21,521 bases of DNA, from positions 1 to 21,521 of the forward strand of contig DCBH01000094.1 of assembly GCA_002313415.1 (NCBI GenBank). The letters are read 5' to 3'. Both the position numbers and the translations under genes were made by a program. Shown here piece by piece: positions 1 through 6,850 of the stretch. The DNA is from Flavobacteriales bacterium UBA1112 (GTDB lineage: Bacteria > Bacteroidota > Bacteroidia > Flavobacteriales_D > Sanyastnellaceae). Within the stretch, counting starts at the first letter, position 1; each line of letters starts with the position of its first letter. The notes beneath the pieces were generated by a model, which saw only the letters and a program-made list of their open reading frames with translations, was not told where the DNA came from and ran no database searches.

Positions 1-25
1 TTTTTTGTGCCTTAATTTTACGCAG

Positions 26-490
26 ATGGAATGGAAGTCCAAGCCATGGGAATCCTTGACCAGGGACGACTGGCACGCCATTGTGCGACTACGTGTTGAC
101 GTATTTGTGGTCGAACAGAATTGTCCATACCCTGACTTGGATGGCAAAGATTTGCGCGCTTGGCATGTATGGGGAGAGGATGCGGGGGGCGTAAAAGGAG
201 CATCGGCATTGGCCTATGCAAGGATTTTGGCGCCCGGGGTCAGCTATGCCGAGCCGAGCATTGGCCGCGTGGCTACGCGGCGAGATCGACGTGGCCAGGG
301 CATTGGCAAGGACCTCATGCTACAATGCATTCAAGTGGCTGAACAGGTGTGGCCTGGTCATGACATTCGAATATCAGCTCAGTGCTACCTGGAGCAATGG
401 TACAATGATTTGGGCTTCGCGAGTGTGGGGGAACCTTATTTGGAGGATGACATCCCTCACATCCAAATGCTGAGGTCAGGAGTTGCTTGA
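26..490 (+). CDS. elaA: ElaA-like GNAT-family N-acetyltransferase
   Basis: This is a 154-residue acetyltransferase of the GNAT fold that would transfer an acetyl group from acetyl-CoA to an amine; the substrate of ElaA proteins is not established. The N-terminal half carries the ElaA hallmark VFVVEQNCPYPDLDGKDL (about residues 26-43). The acetyl-CoA loop is RVATRRDRRGQGIGKDLM at 81-98, with R89-x-x-G92-x-G94 matching the R/QxxGxG/A motif. The C-terminal YNDLGF (126-131) is the usual GNAT beta-bulge end. Length equals that of typical ElaA (about 150). I chose the ATG at 26; a TTG at 5 would add seven residues that do not look conserved. The promoter lies outside the window. Its last 15 bases overlap the 3' end of convergent pyrG. 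The family call is firm, the exact substrate unknown. Confidence 0.88.
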   Translation: MEWKSKPWESLTRDDWHAIVRLRVDVFVVEQNCPYPDLDGKDLRAWHVWGEDAGGVKGASALAYARILAPGVSYAEPSIGRVATRRDRRGQGIGKDLMLQCIQVAEQVWPGHDIRISAQCYLEQWYNDLGFASVGEPYLEDDIPHIQMLRSGVA

Positions 491-2197
491 GACCTTTCGG
501 CTCGTTTGGCCCGTTTGGCTCGTTTGGCCCGGAGTATGATCTACATCGTGTTTGACAGAAGCTTCTACAAATGCCACAAACAAGGGGTGTGGATTGAGCA
601 CTGTTGAGGCGTATTCCGGATGAAATTGAGCAGCCACGAAGTATGGATGTGTTGGAATTTCAATGATTTCAACCAAGTTGGTGTCTGGATTCACTCCCGT
701 TGCAATCATTCCCGCAGCTTCAAATTGTTTGAGGTACGCATTGTTGAACTCATAGCGGTGTCTGTGCCGTTCTGAAATTTCCTCAGCGTTGCCATATGCA
801 AGATGCGCCTTTGAAGATTCTTTCAAAGCGCACGGATATTCTCCGAGTCTCATGGTGCCACCCATGTTGGTGATGCTCTTTTGTTCGCCCATCAAATCAA
901 TGACGGGTTCTGGCGTGTATTCTTTGATTTCTGTGGAATGCGCTTCAGGCATGTTGAGCACACTTCGAGCGAATTCAATGACCGCGCATTGCATGCCCAA
1001 GCAAATGCCAAAGAAGGGAATCCCTTGTTCTCTAGCGTAGCGAATGGCTGTCAGCTTGCCATCGATCCCTCGGGACCCAAAGCCAGGTGCAACTAGGATC
1101 CCATGGAGGCCCTCCAAGCGCTCAGAGACACTGTCGGTCGTCACTTGTTCGCTGTGAATCCAGTCCACATCCACCTTGGTTTCTAACAGAGCACCGGCAT
1201 GATCCAGTGCCTCCGCAATGCTCTTGTAGCTGTCTTTGAGCTCAACGTACTTGCCCACCAAACCTATGCGAACACGGCCTTTGGGATTTTTGTAGCGTTG
1301 CAAAAAATCTTTCCAAGTATCCAAATTTGCGAGGGTATCGCCACCATCCATACCAAGTTTACCCAAGACCACCTCGTCAAACCTTTCCTCTTGCATGAGC
1401 AAGGGCACATCATAGATGGTGTCGGCGTCGATGCTTTCAATGACTGCATTTGAAGCGACATTGCAGAAGCGGGCAAGCTTGCTTCGCACGGAATTGGGAA
1501 GCGGGTGCTCTGTGCGACACACGAGGACGTCTGGTTGGACCCCAAATTCTAGCAATTGTTTGACGGAGTGTTGTGTAGGCTTGGTTTTCAACTCTCCTGC
1601 CGCACTGAGATAGGGAATCAATGTCAAGTGAACCACCAAGGTGTCTTCGGGCGATTCCCACTTCATCTGGCGAACTGCCTCGATGTAGGGAAGCGATTCG
1701 ATGTCGCCCACGGTTCCACCAATCTCGGTGATGACAAAGTCATAGTCATGTTTGGAACCTAGAATTTGGACACATCTTTTGATTTCATCAGTGATGTGGG
1801 GTATGATTTGGACTGTCTTTCCGAGATATTCTCCACGGCGCTCCTTGTCAATGACGCTCTGATAAATTCGACCTGTGGTGATGTTGTTTGCCCGAGTTGT
1901 GTGGACATTCAGAAACCTCTCATAATGGCCGAGGTCCAAGTCGGTTTCCGCGCCATCAACGGTGACGTAGCATTCACCGTGTTCATATGGATTCAAAGTG
2001 CCGGGATCCACATTGATGTAGGGATCAAGTTTCTGAATCGTCACTTTGTACCCTCTTGCTTGCAACAATTTTGCCAAGGATGCACTTACGATTCCCTTTC
2101 CGAGACTGCTGCTTACTCCTCCCGTAACAAAAATGTAACGGCTGTTGCGCCCGCTTGCGAGGGCCTCTGAGGAGGAGGAAGAATGTGGAAGAGGCAT
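476..2197 (-). CDS. pyrG: CTP synthase (glutamine-hydrolysing)
   Basis: The enzyme converts UTP to CTP using ATP and ammonia from glutamine, the last step of pyrimidine nucleotide synthesis, in the cytoplasm. It has 573 residues. The synthetase domain shows the P-loop GGVSSSLGKGI (26-36) and GECYVTVDGAETDLDLGHYERF (74-95). The class I glutamine amidotransferase domain has nucleophile Cys399 in GICLGMQ and the His/Glu pair H526/E528 in FHPEYAS. Two tails are longer than usual: about 18 residues with a Ser run (6-10) precede the conserved YIFVTGG, and no alternative start codon lies between; about 20 Q/T/S/G residues follow the last conserved helix, partly encoded by a 9-bp tandem repeat. It follows the PerM-like gene on the same strand by 107 bp and may have its own promoter; an inverted repeat abuts its ATG. 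Confidence 0.98.
   Translation of the reverse strand: MPLPHSSSSSEALASGRNSRYIFVTGGVSSSLGKGIVSASLAKLLQARGYKVTIQKLDPYINVDPGTLNPYEHGECYVTVDGAETDLDLGHYERFLNVHTTRANNITTGRIYQSVIDKERRGEYLGKTVQIIPHITDEIKRCVQILGSKHDYDFVITEIGGTVGDIESLPYIEAVRQMKWESPEDTLVVHLTLIPYLSAAGELKTKPTQHSVKQLLEFGVQPDVLVCRTEHPLPNSVRSKLARFCNVASNAVIESIDADTIYDVPLLMQEERFDEVVLGKLGMDGGDTLANLDTWKDFLQRYKNPKGRVRIGLVGKYVELKDSYKSIAEALDHAGALLETKVDVDWIHSEQVTTDSVSERLEGLHGILVAPGFGSRGIDGKLTAIRYAREQGIPFFGICLGMQCAVIEFARSVLNMPEAHSTEIKEYTPEPVIDLMGEQKSITNMGGTMRLGEYPCALKESSKAHLAYGNAEEISERHRHRYEFNNAYLKQFEAAGMIATGVNPDTNLVEIIEIPTHPYFVAAQFHPEYASTVLNPHPLFVAFVEASVKHDVDHTPGQTSQTGQTSRKVSSNS
503..529. repeat. 9-bp tandem repeat (three copies) in the pyrG 3' end
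   Basis: Three head-to-tail copies of CGTTTGGCY lie at 503-511, 512-520 and 521-529. Read on the minus strand they encode the Gln/Thr/Ser/Gly-rich tail of PyrG after its last conserved segment. Copy number changes would stay in frame because the unit is 9 bp. The repeat begins 13 bp beyond the stop codon of the convergent elaA-like gene. Confidence 0.85.
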
Positions 2198-2198
2198 G

Positions 2199-2214
2199 TC
2201 CCGTAGTTACGGGA
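2199..2214 (-). promoter_or_regulatory. Inverted repeat abutting the pyrG start codon
   Basis: The plus strand reads TCCCGTA-GT-TACGGGA: two perfect 7-bp arms around a 2-bp centre, ending one base before the pyrG ATG (2197-2195). In mRNA it would form a short hairpin directly before the AUG; in DNA it could be an operator. A near -7 box, TATCTTTA on the minus strand (2224-2217, one mismatch to TAnnTTTG), would place a transcription start inside the repeat, so the DNA-operator reading may be the better one. The symmetry is plain; the function is a guess. Confidence 0.45.
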
Positions 2215-2223
2215 TTTAAAGAT

Positions 2224-2237
2224 AGTCCAAAGGGACT
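2224..2237. repeat. Short inverted repeat in the pyrG upstream region
   Basis: AGTCC-AAAG-GGACT is a perfect 5-bp stem with a 4-base loop, 10 bp from the larger repeat next to pyrG. It lies between the stop of the PerM-like gene and pyrG. On the minus strand it is followed by ATCTTTAAA rather than a solid T-run, so it is at best a weak terminator for the upstream sixA-perM pair. It may also be chance. Confidence 0.3.
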
Positions 2238-2304
2238 TCATGCGCACCATCAACTACGCAGCCAAATCTTGTGGAGTTGTTCACACTGACCGTTCACAAC
2301 GAGC

Positions 2305-3396
2305 TCAATCCTCCGCTTTTTCTCGTTCTGCCATGCTTTGCGTCAAAGCTTGAATCCACGGAAACTCCTGAAAAAATTCTGTCGCGACAATGCGGAACAG
2401 GGTGTAGGTGGGAATGGCCAAGACCATACCTACGGGCCCGGCCAAGCTCCCAGCAACTGAAATGACGACAAATATTTCAAGGGGATGGGCAAAGACCCGT
2501 TTGGCAAAGATGACTGGCTGAGTGAAGACATTGTCAACGGCTTGAGCTGCCAAATAGGCTCCCATGGCCCAGCCAAAGTCATACCAGTCGACCCCACTTG
2601 AAATCATCACGAGTGCCCCCACACCAGCTCCCAGCAAAGGTCCGAGGTAGGGAATCAAATTGCACAGACCAGCGAGCAAACCAAGGAGCCATCCATGCGG
2701 GATGCCAAGAAAAGTGAGCCCAAGCCCAACAATCAAGGTCACAATGACGATTTGAAGGACAAGTCCGCCGAAATATCGTGTGAGCATGTGGCCTGAACGG
2801 TCCAAGATTCTGGTCATTGCGGCGTGCTTGGGCTCTGGTGTCAACGCCAACATGAGATTCGCAAATAGTTTTGGCTCGCGCATGAGAAAGAACGCCATGA
2901 AGGCCACAGAGAAACCTGTCACGAAAACGTTGCCGATGGAAGAAAGGATTCCTGAAAAGAGTGAGCTGGCACTGCTGAATTGGACCAAATCCATGGCTTG
3001 TTCGGCGAGATAGCCGCTGTTGCTCATTCCTTTGCTGCTGAGGTCGATGCCAAAAGTCCATGAATCTAACTTCGCCAGTGCTGTGTTCCAGTGACGGGTG
3101 AGTTCCTTGGGGTCGAGTTTGCCCAAAGCTTGAATTTGCTCCTGAACGAGGGGAGCGAAAAGCATCAAAACGCCCACACTAAACAGCAAAATGAGCGCAA
3201 GCGCAATTGCTGCCCCCAAGTTGGTGCCCAGCTGCCTTTTCCCTAGGCGGCGTTTTGCCACCCAACTGACAACGGGTCTGCCAATAAAGCTGAGTGCGAC
3301 CGCAGCGAGGAAATACATGGTAAGCTCGCTAAATCGCCAAACGAATCCAAGCACCAATGAACCCGCAATCCACCATTCCCATCTTGTTCTTGTCAT
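2305..3396 (-). CDS. AI-2E (PerM/YdiK/UPF0118) family membrane protein
   Basis: This is a 363-residue polytopic inner-membrane protein of the AI-2E transporter-like family. Members have been linked to autoinducer-2 export or Na+/H+ antiport, so the name does not fix the substrate. Several hydrophobic segments are visible: paired helices near 9-40, one at about 60-85, one at 150-172, and a dense C-terminal set from 208 on. Family signatures are NLIPYLGPLLGAGVGAL (246-262), QPVIFAKRVFAHPLEIF (293-309) and GPVGMVLAIPTYTLFRI (320-336). I place the start at the ATG whose ATGA overlaps the sixA stop (3396-3393). A TTG-type start at 3513 would add 39 non-conserved residues inside sixA. The 4-bp overlap implies translational coupling to sixA. 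Family certain, function open. Confidence 0.9.
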   Translation of the reverse strand: MTRTRWEWWIAGSLVLGFVWRFSELTMYFLAAVALSFIGRPVVSWVAKRRLGKRQLGTNLGAAIALALILLFSVGVLMLFAPLVQEQIQALGKLDPKELTRHWNTALAKLDSWTFGIDLSSKGMSNSGYLAEQAMDLVQFSSASSLFSGILSSIGNVFVTGFSVAFMAFFLMREPKLFANLMLALTPEPKHAAMTRILDRSGHMLTRYFGGLVLQIVIVTLIVGLGLTFLGIPHGWLLGLLAGLCNLIPYLGPLLGAGVGALVMISSGVDWYDFGWAMGAYLAAQAVDNVFTQPVIFAKRVFAHPLEIFVVISVAGSLAGPVGMVLAIPTYTLFRIVATEFFQEFPWIQALTQSMAEREKAED

Positions 3397-3887
3397 GGTC
3401 TCATGGCTGATTTTGGGGTGAACAATCCTCTCAATCTGCCTGTGCCTGCGAACACTTCCGTCCACGAGTTGACTTCCAAGGAAATTTCCGCAAGACCACA
3501 CGTGGGAAGCCACATGTTTTGGTCTGTCAACCTCTCTACCAATTCACTTAAACCTGGATTGTGCCCCACAATCCAACCACTTTCATATTGGTCCGGCCAA
3601 TTGTTAATCCATTTCAGCCAAGCCCGGTCAGAAGCAAGATAGGCCTGTTCCTCAATCTGAATTTGTTCCTCTGATTCACCCCATACTTGACAGAGATGTT
3701 GCGCCGTGGAATGTGTGCGTTTTGCGGGACTAACGAGTATGGGATGCCCATGGAGACGCACGTTCGAGGTCCACTGACCAAGTGCGCGTGCATCCGCTGT
3801 TCCTCTTTCGGAGAGGACGCGTTCGAAGTCTGAACCATTCTCCTGCGGCATGGCTTTGCCGTGTCGAACAATGAACAGGCGCTTCAT
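3393..3887 (-). CDS. sixA: SixA-like phosphohistidine phosphatase (histidine phosphatase superfamily)
   Basis: This 164-residue protein belongs to the small branch of the histidine phosphatase superfamily. E. coli SixA removes phosphate from phosphohistidine in phosphotransfer proteins. The RHG motif is at R7-H8-G9 (FIVRHGKA), the second arginine lies in SPAKRTHSTA (R57), and the second catalytic histidine is H109 in GHNPGLSEL. Length is close to SixA (about 160). The ATG at 3887 gives a start three residues from FIVRHG; a TTG at 3896 is the only earlier alternative. It is the first gene of a coupled pair with the PerM-like protein and is divergent from the mntR-zip operon across a 100-bp gap. 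No exact TAnnTTTG box was found for it. The physiological substrate cannot be read from the sequence. Confidence 0.87.
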   Translation of the reverse strand: MKRLFIVRHGKAMPQENGSDFERVLSERGTADARALGQWTSNVRLHGHPILVSPAKRTHSTAQHLCQVWGESEEQIQIEEQAYLASDRAWLKWINNWPDQYESGWIVGHNPGLSELVERLTDQNMWLPTCGLAEISLEVNSWTEVFAGTGRLRGLFTPKSAMRP

Positions 3888-3940
3888 GGTGGGCAAGGTC
3901 GTTCAAAACCGGAGAGAAAAATACTTTCTATGACGTTGGA

Positions 3941-3960
3941 TTTTTAGTCACGTCTAAAAA
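3941..3960. promoter_or_regulatory. Candidate MntR/DtxR operator (imperfect palindrome)
   Basis: TTTTTAGTCACGTCTAAAAA is an imperfect palindrome: arms TTTTTAG and CTAAAAA match exactly, and C9 and G12 also pair, giving 16 of 20 symmetric positions. It ends 15 bp before the -7 box of the DtxR-family regulator gene and would cover the -33 region. Metalloregulators of this family bind AT-rich palindromes of about this size and often repress themselves. It could also affect divergent sixA, which starts 54 bp away. The assignment to this regulator is inferred from position. Confidence 0.55.
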
Positions 3961-3975
3961 TGCACGAAGCTGCTT

Positions 3976-3983
3976 TACCTTTG
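3976..3983 (+). promoter_or_regulatory. Bacteroidota -7 box (TACCTTTG) of mntR-zip
   Basis: TACCTTTG matches TAnnTTTG exactly. Only four bases (ACAC) separate it from the ATG at 3988, so transcription would begin at or very near the start codon and the mRNA would be leaderless or nearly so. No clear TTG lies at the expected -33 distance; that region is next to the palindrome at 3941-3960. Confidence 0.55.
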
Positions 3984-3987
3984 ACAC

Positions 3988-4614
3988 ATGTCCAAGAGTA
4001 CACAACGAGAAGATCACCTGAAGGCGCTTTATGCCTTGGCTCATGGTCACGCATCGACTTGGGTGTCCACAAGTCAAATGGCCGTGCATCTAGGGGTAAA
4101 GCCTCCAAGTGTGACGGCAATGGTTCAAGTCCTGTCGGAATTGGGATGGGCTGAACACCGACCTTACCATGGAGCTCGATTGACAGCGACAGGACGAAAA
4201 TTGGCGTTGTCCTTGGTCAGAAAACACAGGCTTTGGGAAACGTTTCTCGTTCAGCGCTTGGGTTTTGGGTGGGAAGAAGTTCATGACATTGCTGAGCAGC
4301 TGGAGCACGTAGACAGTTTGGAGCTCGTGGAGCGCTTGGATGCCTACTTGGGTCATCCCAAATCTGATCCTCACGGAGACCCTATTCCCAAAGCCGACGG
4401 CACATTTCATCCAGAAGGAGAAATCTGCGTCCTTGCAGATTTGGATCCAGTGGTTCGATGCAAAGTCAAAGGTGTCAGAGATGGAAGCGATGATACGCTT
4501 TCCGCGATGAGTGCCAGGGGCATTTCGCTCGGGAGCACCCTTTTGCCGGAGGACATCACAACGTTTCCAGTGACTTGGCTGGACCAATTGTTGGTGTGCA
4601 AAGCTCAGGAGTGA
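3988..4614 (+). CDS. mntR: DtxR/MntR-family metal-dependent transcriptional regulator
   Basis: This 208-residue repressor senses a divalent metal and binds DNA. The N-terminal winged helix (about 1-70) contains VSTSQMAVHLGVKPPSVTAM (26-45). The dimerisation and metal-binding helices follow: RKHRLWETFL with H80 and E84, then EVHDIAEQLEHVDS with H99, E103 and H107. By eye, D9 and E103 align with B. subtilis MntR Asp8 and Glu99, where DtxR has Met10 and Cys102. This suggests manganese-type rather than iron-type selectivity. The place of MntR Glu11 is Lys12 here. The C-terminal part (about 143-205, EICVLADLDPVVRCKVKGV) resembles the SH3/FeoA-like domain of the longer DtxR proteins, absent from the 142-residue Bacillus MntR. 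The gene is followed after 1 bp by a ZIP transporter and preceded by a candidate operator. Confidence 0.9.
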   Translation: MSKSTQREDHLKALYALAHGHASTWVSTSQMAVHLGVKPPSVTAMVQVLSELGWAEHRPYHGARLTATGRKLALSLVRKHRLWETFLVQRLGFGWEEVHDIAEQLEHVDSLELVERLDAYLGHPKSDPHGDPIPKADGTFHPEGEICVLADLDPVVRCKVKGVRDGSDDTLSAMSARGISLGSTLLPEDITTFPVTWLDQLLVCKAQE

Positions 4615-4615
4615 C

Positions 4616-5437
4616 ATGGAAAATCTGATTGCTTGGTTTGAGGGACTTGGCCCTGTGATGTCGGCGCTTTTGGCGACGTTGTTCACCTGGGCGATGACAG
4701 CCGCTGGGGCGGCACTCGTGTTTCCATTCAAATCCGTGAATCGAAGGCTGTTCGACGGCATGTTGGGGTTCACAGGAGGGGTGATGGTGGCGGCGAGTTT
4801 TTGGTCGTTGCTGGCACCTGCCATAGATATGACTGGAGGCGAAGGCTTTGCCAAGGTTGGTCCGCCTGCCATCGGTTTTGCCTTGGGAGCATTATTTATT
4901 TATGCCTTGGACAAATTAACACCACACTTGCACATCAATTTCAAGAAGGAGGAGGCTGAAGGCCCCGCGACAGACTGGCATCGAACCACCTTGTTGGTCT
5001 TGGCCATCACATTGCACAACATTCCGGAGGGGCTTGCTGTTGGAGTGCTTTTTGGTGGGGCTGCGCTTGGACTTGATGGGGCAACAACTGCGGGAGCTGT
5101 GGCTTTGGCGATTGGAATTGGAATACAAAATTTCCCAGAAGGGCTGTCGGTCAGCATGCCCTTGCGCCGTGAGGGTGTATCGAGGTCTAAGGCGTGGTGG
5201 TATGGACAATTGTCTGCAATTGTGGAGCCTGTCGCGGGAGTTGTTGGTGCGCTGGCAGTCATCACCATGCGCCCAATTTTGCCCTACGCACTAGCCTTTG
5301 CTGCAGGTGCGATGATTTATGTGGTGGTCGAGGAGGTCATTCCCGAGACACAGCGCGACAAATACACCGATGTCGCTACACTGGGCTTCATCGGTGGATT
5401 CATTGTCATGATGTCGCTTGATGTGGGGCTGGGTTGA
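4616..5437 (+). CDS. ZIP-family divalent metal transporter (GufA/ZupT-like)
   Basis: This 273-residue membrane protein of the ZIP family most likely imports Zn2+, Mn2+ or Fe2+. The metal-coordinating helices are clear: HNIPEG (134-139) in the fourth helix and QNFPEG (171-176) in the fifth, the pairing seen in the GufA/ZIP11 branch. EEVIPE (239-244) follows near the C-terminus, and about eight hydrophobic helices can be counted. A charged loop with HLHINFKKEEAE (104-115) lies between helices three and four. The ATG begins one base after the mntR stop, so the two are almost certainly co-transcribed and the regulator probably controls its own transporter. Given the Mn-like residues in the regulator, manganese is my first guess for the cargo, with zinc not excluded. 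The 3' end overlaps convergent mpl by 32 bp. Confidence 0.93.
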   Translation: MENLIAWFEGLGPVMSALLATLFTWAMTAAGAALVFPFKSVNRRLFDGMLGFTGGVMVAASFWSLLAPAIDMTGGEGFAKVGPPAIGFALGALFIYALDKLTPHLHINFKKEEAEGPATDWHRTTLLVLAITLHNIPEGLAVGVLFGGAALGLDGATTAGAVALAIGIGIQNFPEGLSVSMPLRREGVSRSKAWWYGQLSAIVEPVAGVVGALAVITMRPILPYALAFAAGAMIYVVVEEVIPETQRDKYTDVATLGFIGGFIVMMSLDVGLG

Positions 5438-6782
5438 ATATGACTCCGCCAAATCTGCCGCTGCTCATCATCAGGAGAACGTGATTTTCACTGGGAACTT
5501 GTGACAGCCGGCGCTTTAAATCATTTGTTTTGGTAAAGACCTCGAGGTTGTCCCTGGCGAAGGAATCTTTGACAAATTCAGGGCTGAGTTCCTCCAAGCG
5601 TTTGTGTTGGACAACTGAAGGATCGAAGTAGACAATGGCGTGATCTACCTCATTCATGGCCTCGCTGTATTGGGGAATGAATGATTTGCTCAGACTGCTG
5701 TAAGTGTGAAGTTCAAAGACTGCGGTAACCTTCCGATTTGGAAATTGATTCACGACTGAGGCCTGAGTGGCTCTTAGTTTGGATGGCGCATGGGCGAAGT
5801 CGCGAAAAGCAACAAAGTTTCGCGCCACGTCTTCATGAATGATTTCCAGTCTTCTTGCGGCTCCAGTGAAGTCCCGCATGTGTTTGTCAAATTCGTTTGT
5901 CGTGTAGCCCATGGCCCGAAAACAGGCTCGTGCAGCAGCCAAATTTTGCATGTTGTGTGCTCCGAGCAAGTCAAGGGAAAGGGAGGTTCCATCCTCAAAG
6001 GTCACAATGCTTCCGTGCGTTGTAGGTGTGTGGGACGGTGTGGCATAGCCTACCCATTGGATGTCTGGCCGAGACGATTTTATCCGTGAAACAACGGTGT
6101 TGAGTGTGTCATCTTCCATGCAGTGGATGACGATGCCATTCATTTGCACTGTCGCCAAATACATCTCAAATTGACGGATGTAGCTTGTTTCTGTTGGAAA
6201 GACGTTGACGTGGTCCCACGCGATTCCGGTGACCACGGTGACATGGGGGCCGTACCACAAGAATTTGGGACGCGAATCGATGGGGGAGCTGAGGTATTCG
6301 TCGCCCTCAATGACAGCCCACTCGTGGTTGTCTTGAAGATCCACCATGCGATCGAAGCCTTTGATTTGCGCACCTACCATGAGGTCTGTTCGCCTGCCTG
6401 ACTTGTTCATGGCATGCAAAATCATGGAAGTGACAGTGGTTTTTCCGTGACTTCCTGCCACCACCAATCGCCGTTTTGATTCCGTGGCAAACCTCAGGAA
6501 TTCTGGATAACTCTGGATTCGAATTCCCAAGTCCTGCGCTCGCTTTAACTCAGGATTGTCCTTTTGGGCGTGCATGCCGAGGATGACCACATCGAGATCT
6601 GGAGTGATTTTATCGGCGTTCCAACCTTCCTCGGATGGCAACAAGCCTGCTTCTTGCAGTCGGCCTCGACTTGGCTCAAAAATTTGATCGTCGCTCCCTG
6701 TGATGACATGTCCTGCGTCAGCGAGCGCCAATGCAAAGTTGTGCATGGCACTTCCGCCAATGGCGATCAAATGAATCCGCAT
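5406..6782 (-). CDS. mpl: UDP-N-acetylmuramate:L-Ala-gamma-D-Glu-meso-DAP ligase (murein peptide ligase)
   Basis: Mpl attaches the recycled tripeptide L-Ala-gamma-D-Glu-meso-DAP to UDP-MurNAc with ATP, returning cell-wall peptide to the cytoplasmic precursor pool. The protein has 458 residues, as in E. coli (457). The N-terminal UDP-binding motif is MRIHLIAIGGSAMHN (1-15). The Mur-ligase P-loop is AGSHGKTTVTSM (109-120). EGDEYLSSP (159-167) and WDHVNVFPT (189-197) are the metal and ATP sites. GAHNMQN, ARRLE and DFAHAPSK mark the central and C-terminal domains, and MSSGRFGG lies near the end. The presence of EGDEY, the DFAH motif and the total length favour Mpl over MurC. It implies a DAP-type peptidoglycan. 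It is divergent from the EI24-like gene across 68 bp and overlaps the ZIP gene tail to tail. Confidence 0.95.
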   Translation of the reverse strand: MRIHLIAIGGSAMHNFALALADAGHVITGSDDQIFEPSRGRLQEAGLLPSEEGWNADKITPDLDVVILGMHAQKDNPELKRAQDLGIRIQSYPEFLRFATESKRRLVVAGSHGKTTVTSMILHAMNKSGRRTDLMVGAQIKGFDRMVDLQDNHEWAVIEGDEYLSSPIDSRPKFLWYGPHVTVVTGIAWDHVNVFPTETSYIRQFEMYLATVQMNGIVIHCMEDDTLNTVVSRIKSSRPDIQWVGYATPSHTPTTHGSIVTFEDGTSLSLDLLGAHNMQNLAAARACFRAMGYTTNEFDKHMRDFTGAARRLEIIHEDVARNFVAFRDFAHAPSKLRATQASVVNQFPNRKVTAVFELHTYSSLSKSFIPQYSEAMNEVDHAIVYFDPSVVQHKRLEELSPEFVKDSFARDNLEVFTKTNDLKRRLSQVPSENHVLLMMSSGRFGGVIFNPAPHQATS

Positions 6783-6850
6783 GAGGGGAAGTTCACATCT
6801 TTTTCGAGGTCAATGGGGCATAGACGACCACACTTTCTCACATTCGTACC

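Noticed and set aside
1766..2170. 134-codon plus-strand frame antisense to pyrG
   Set aside because: Lies within the conserved synthetase domain of pyrG; no promoter box or family similarity seen.
2305..3396. A quorum-sensing (AI-2) system
   Set aside because: The family name alone suggests it; no luxS or receptor gene is present and family members have other reported roles.
3397..3513. Longer start for the PerM-like protein
   Set aside because: It lies inside sixA and adds non-conserved sequence; the ATGA overlap start at 3396 is typical coupling.
4090..4872. 260-codon minus-strand open frame opposite the mntR-like and ZIP genes
   Set aside because: It spans the junction of two well-supported genes on the other strand, and its translation has no recognisable motif or hydrophobic pattern; it is a shadow frame.
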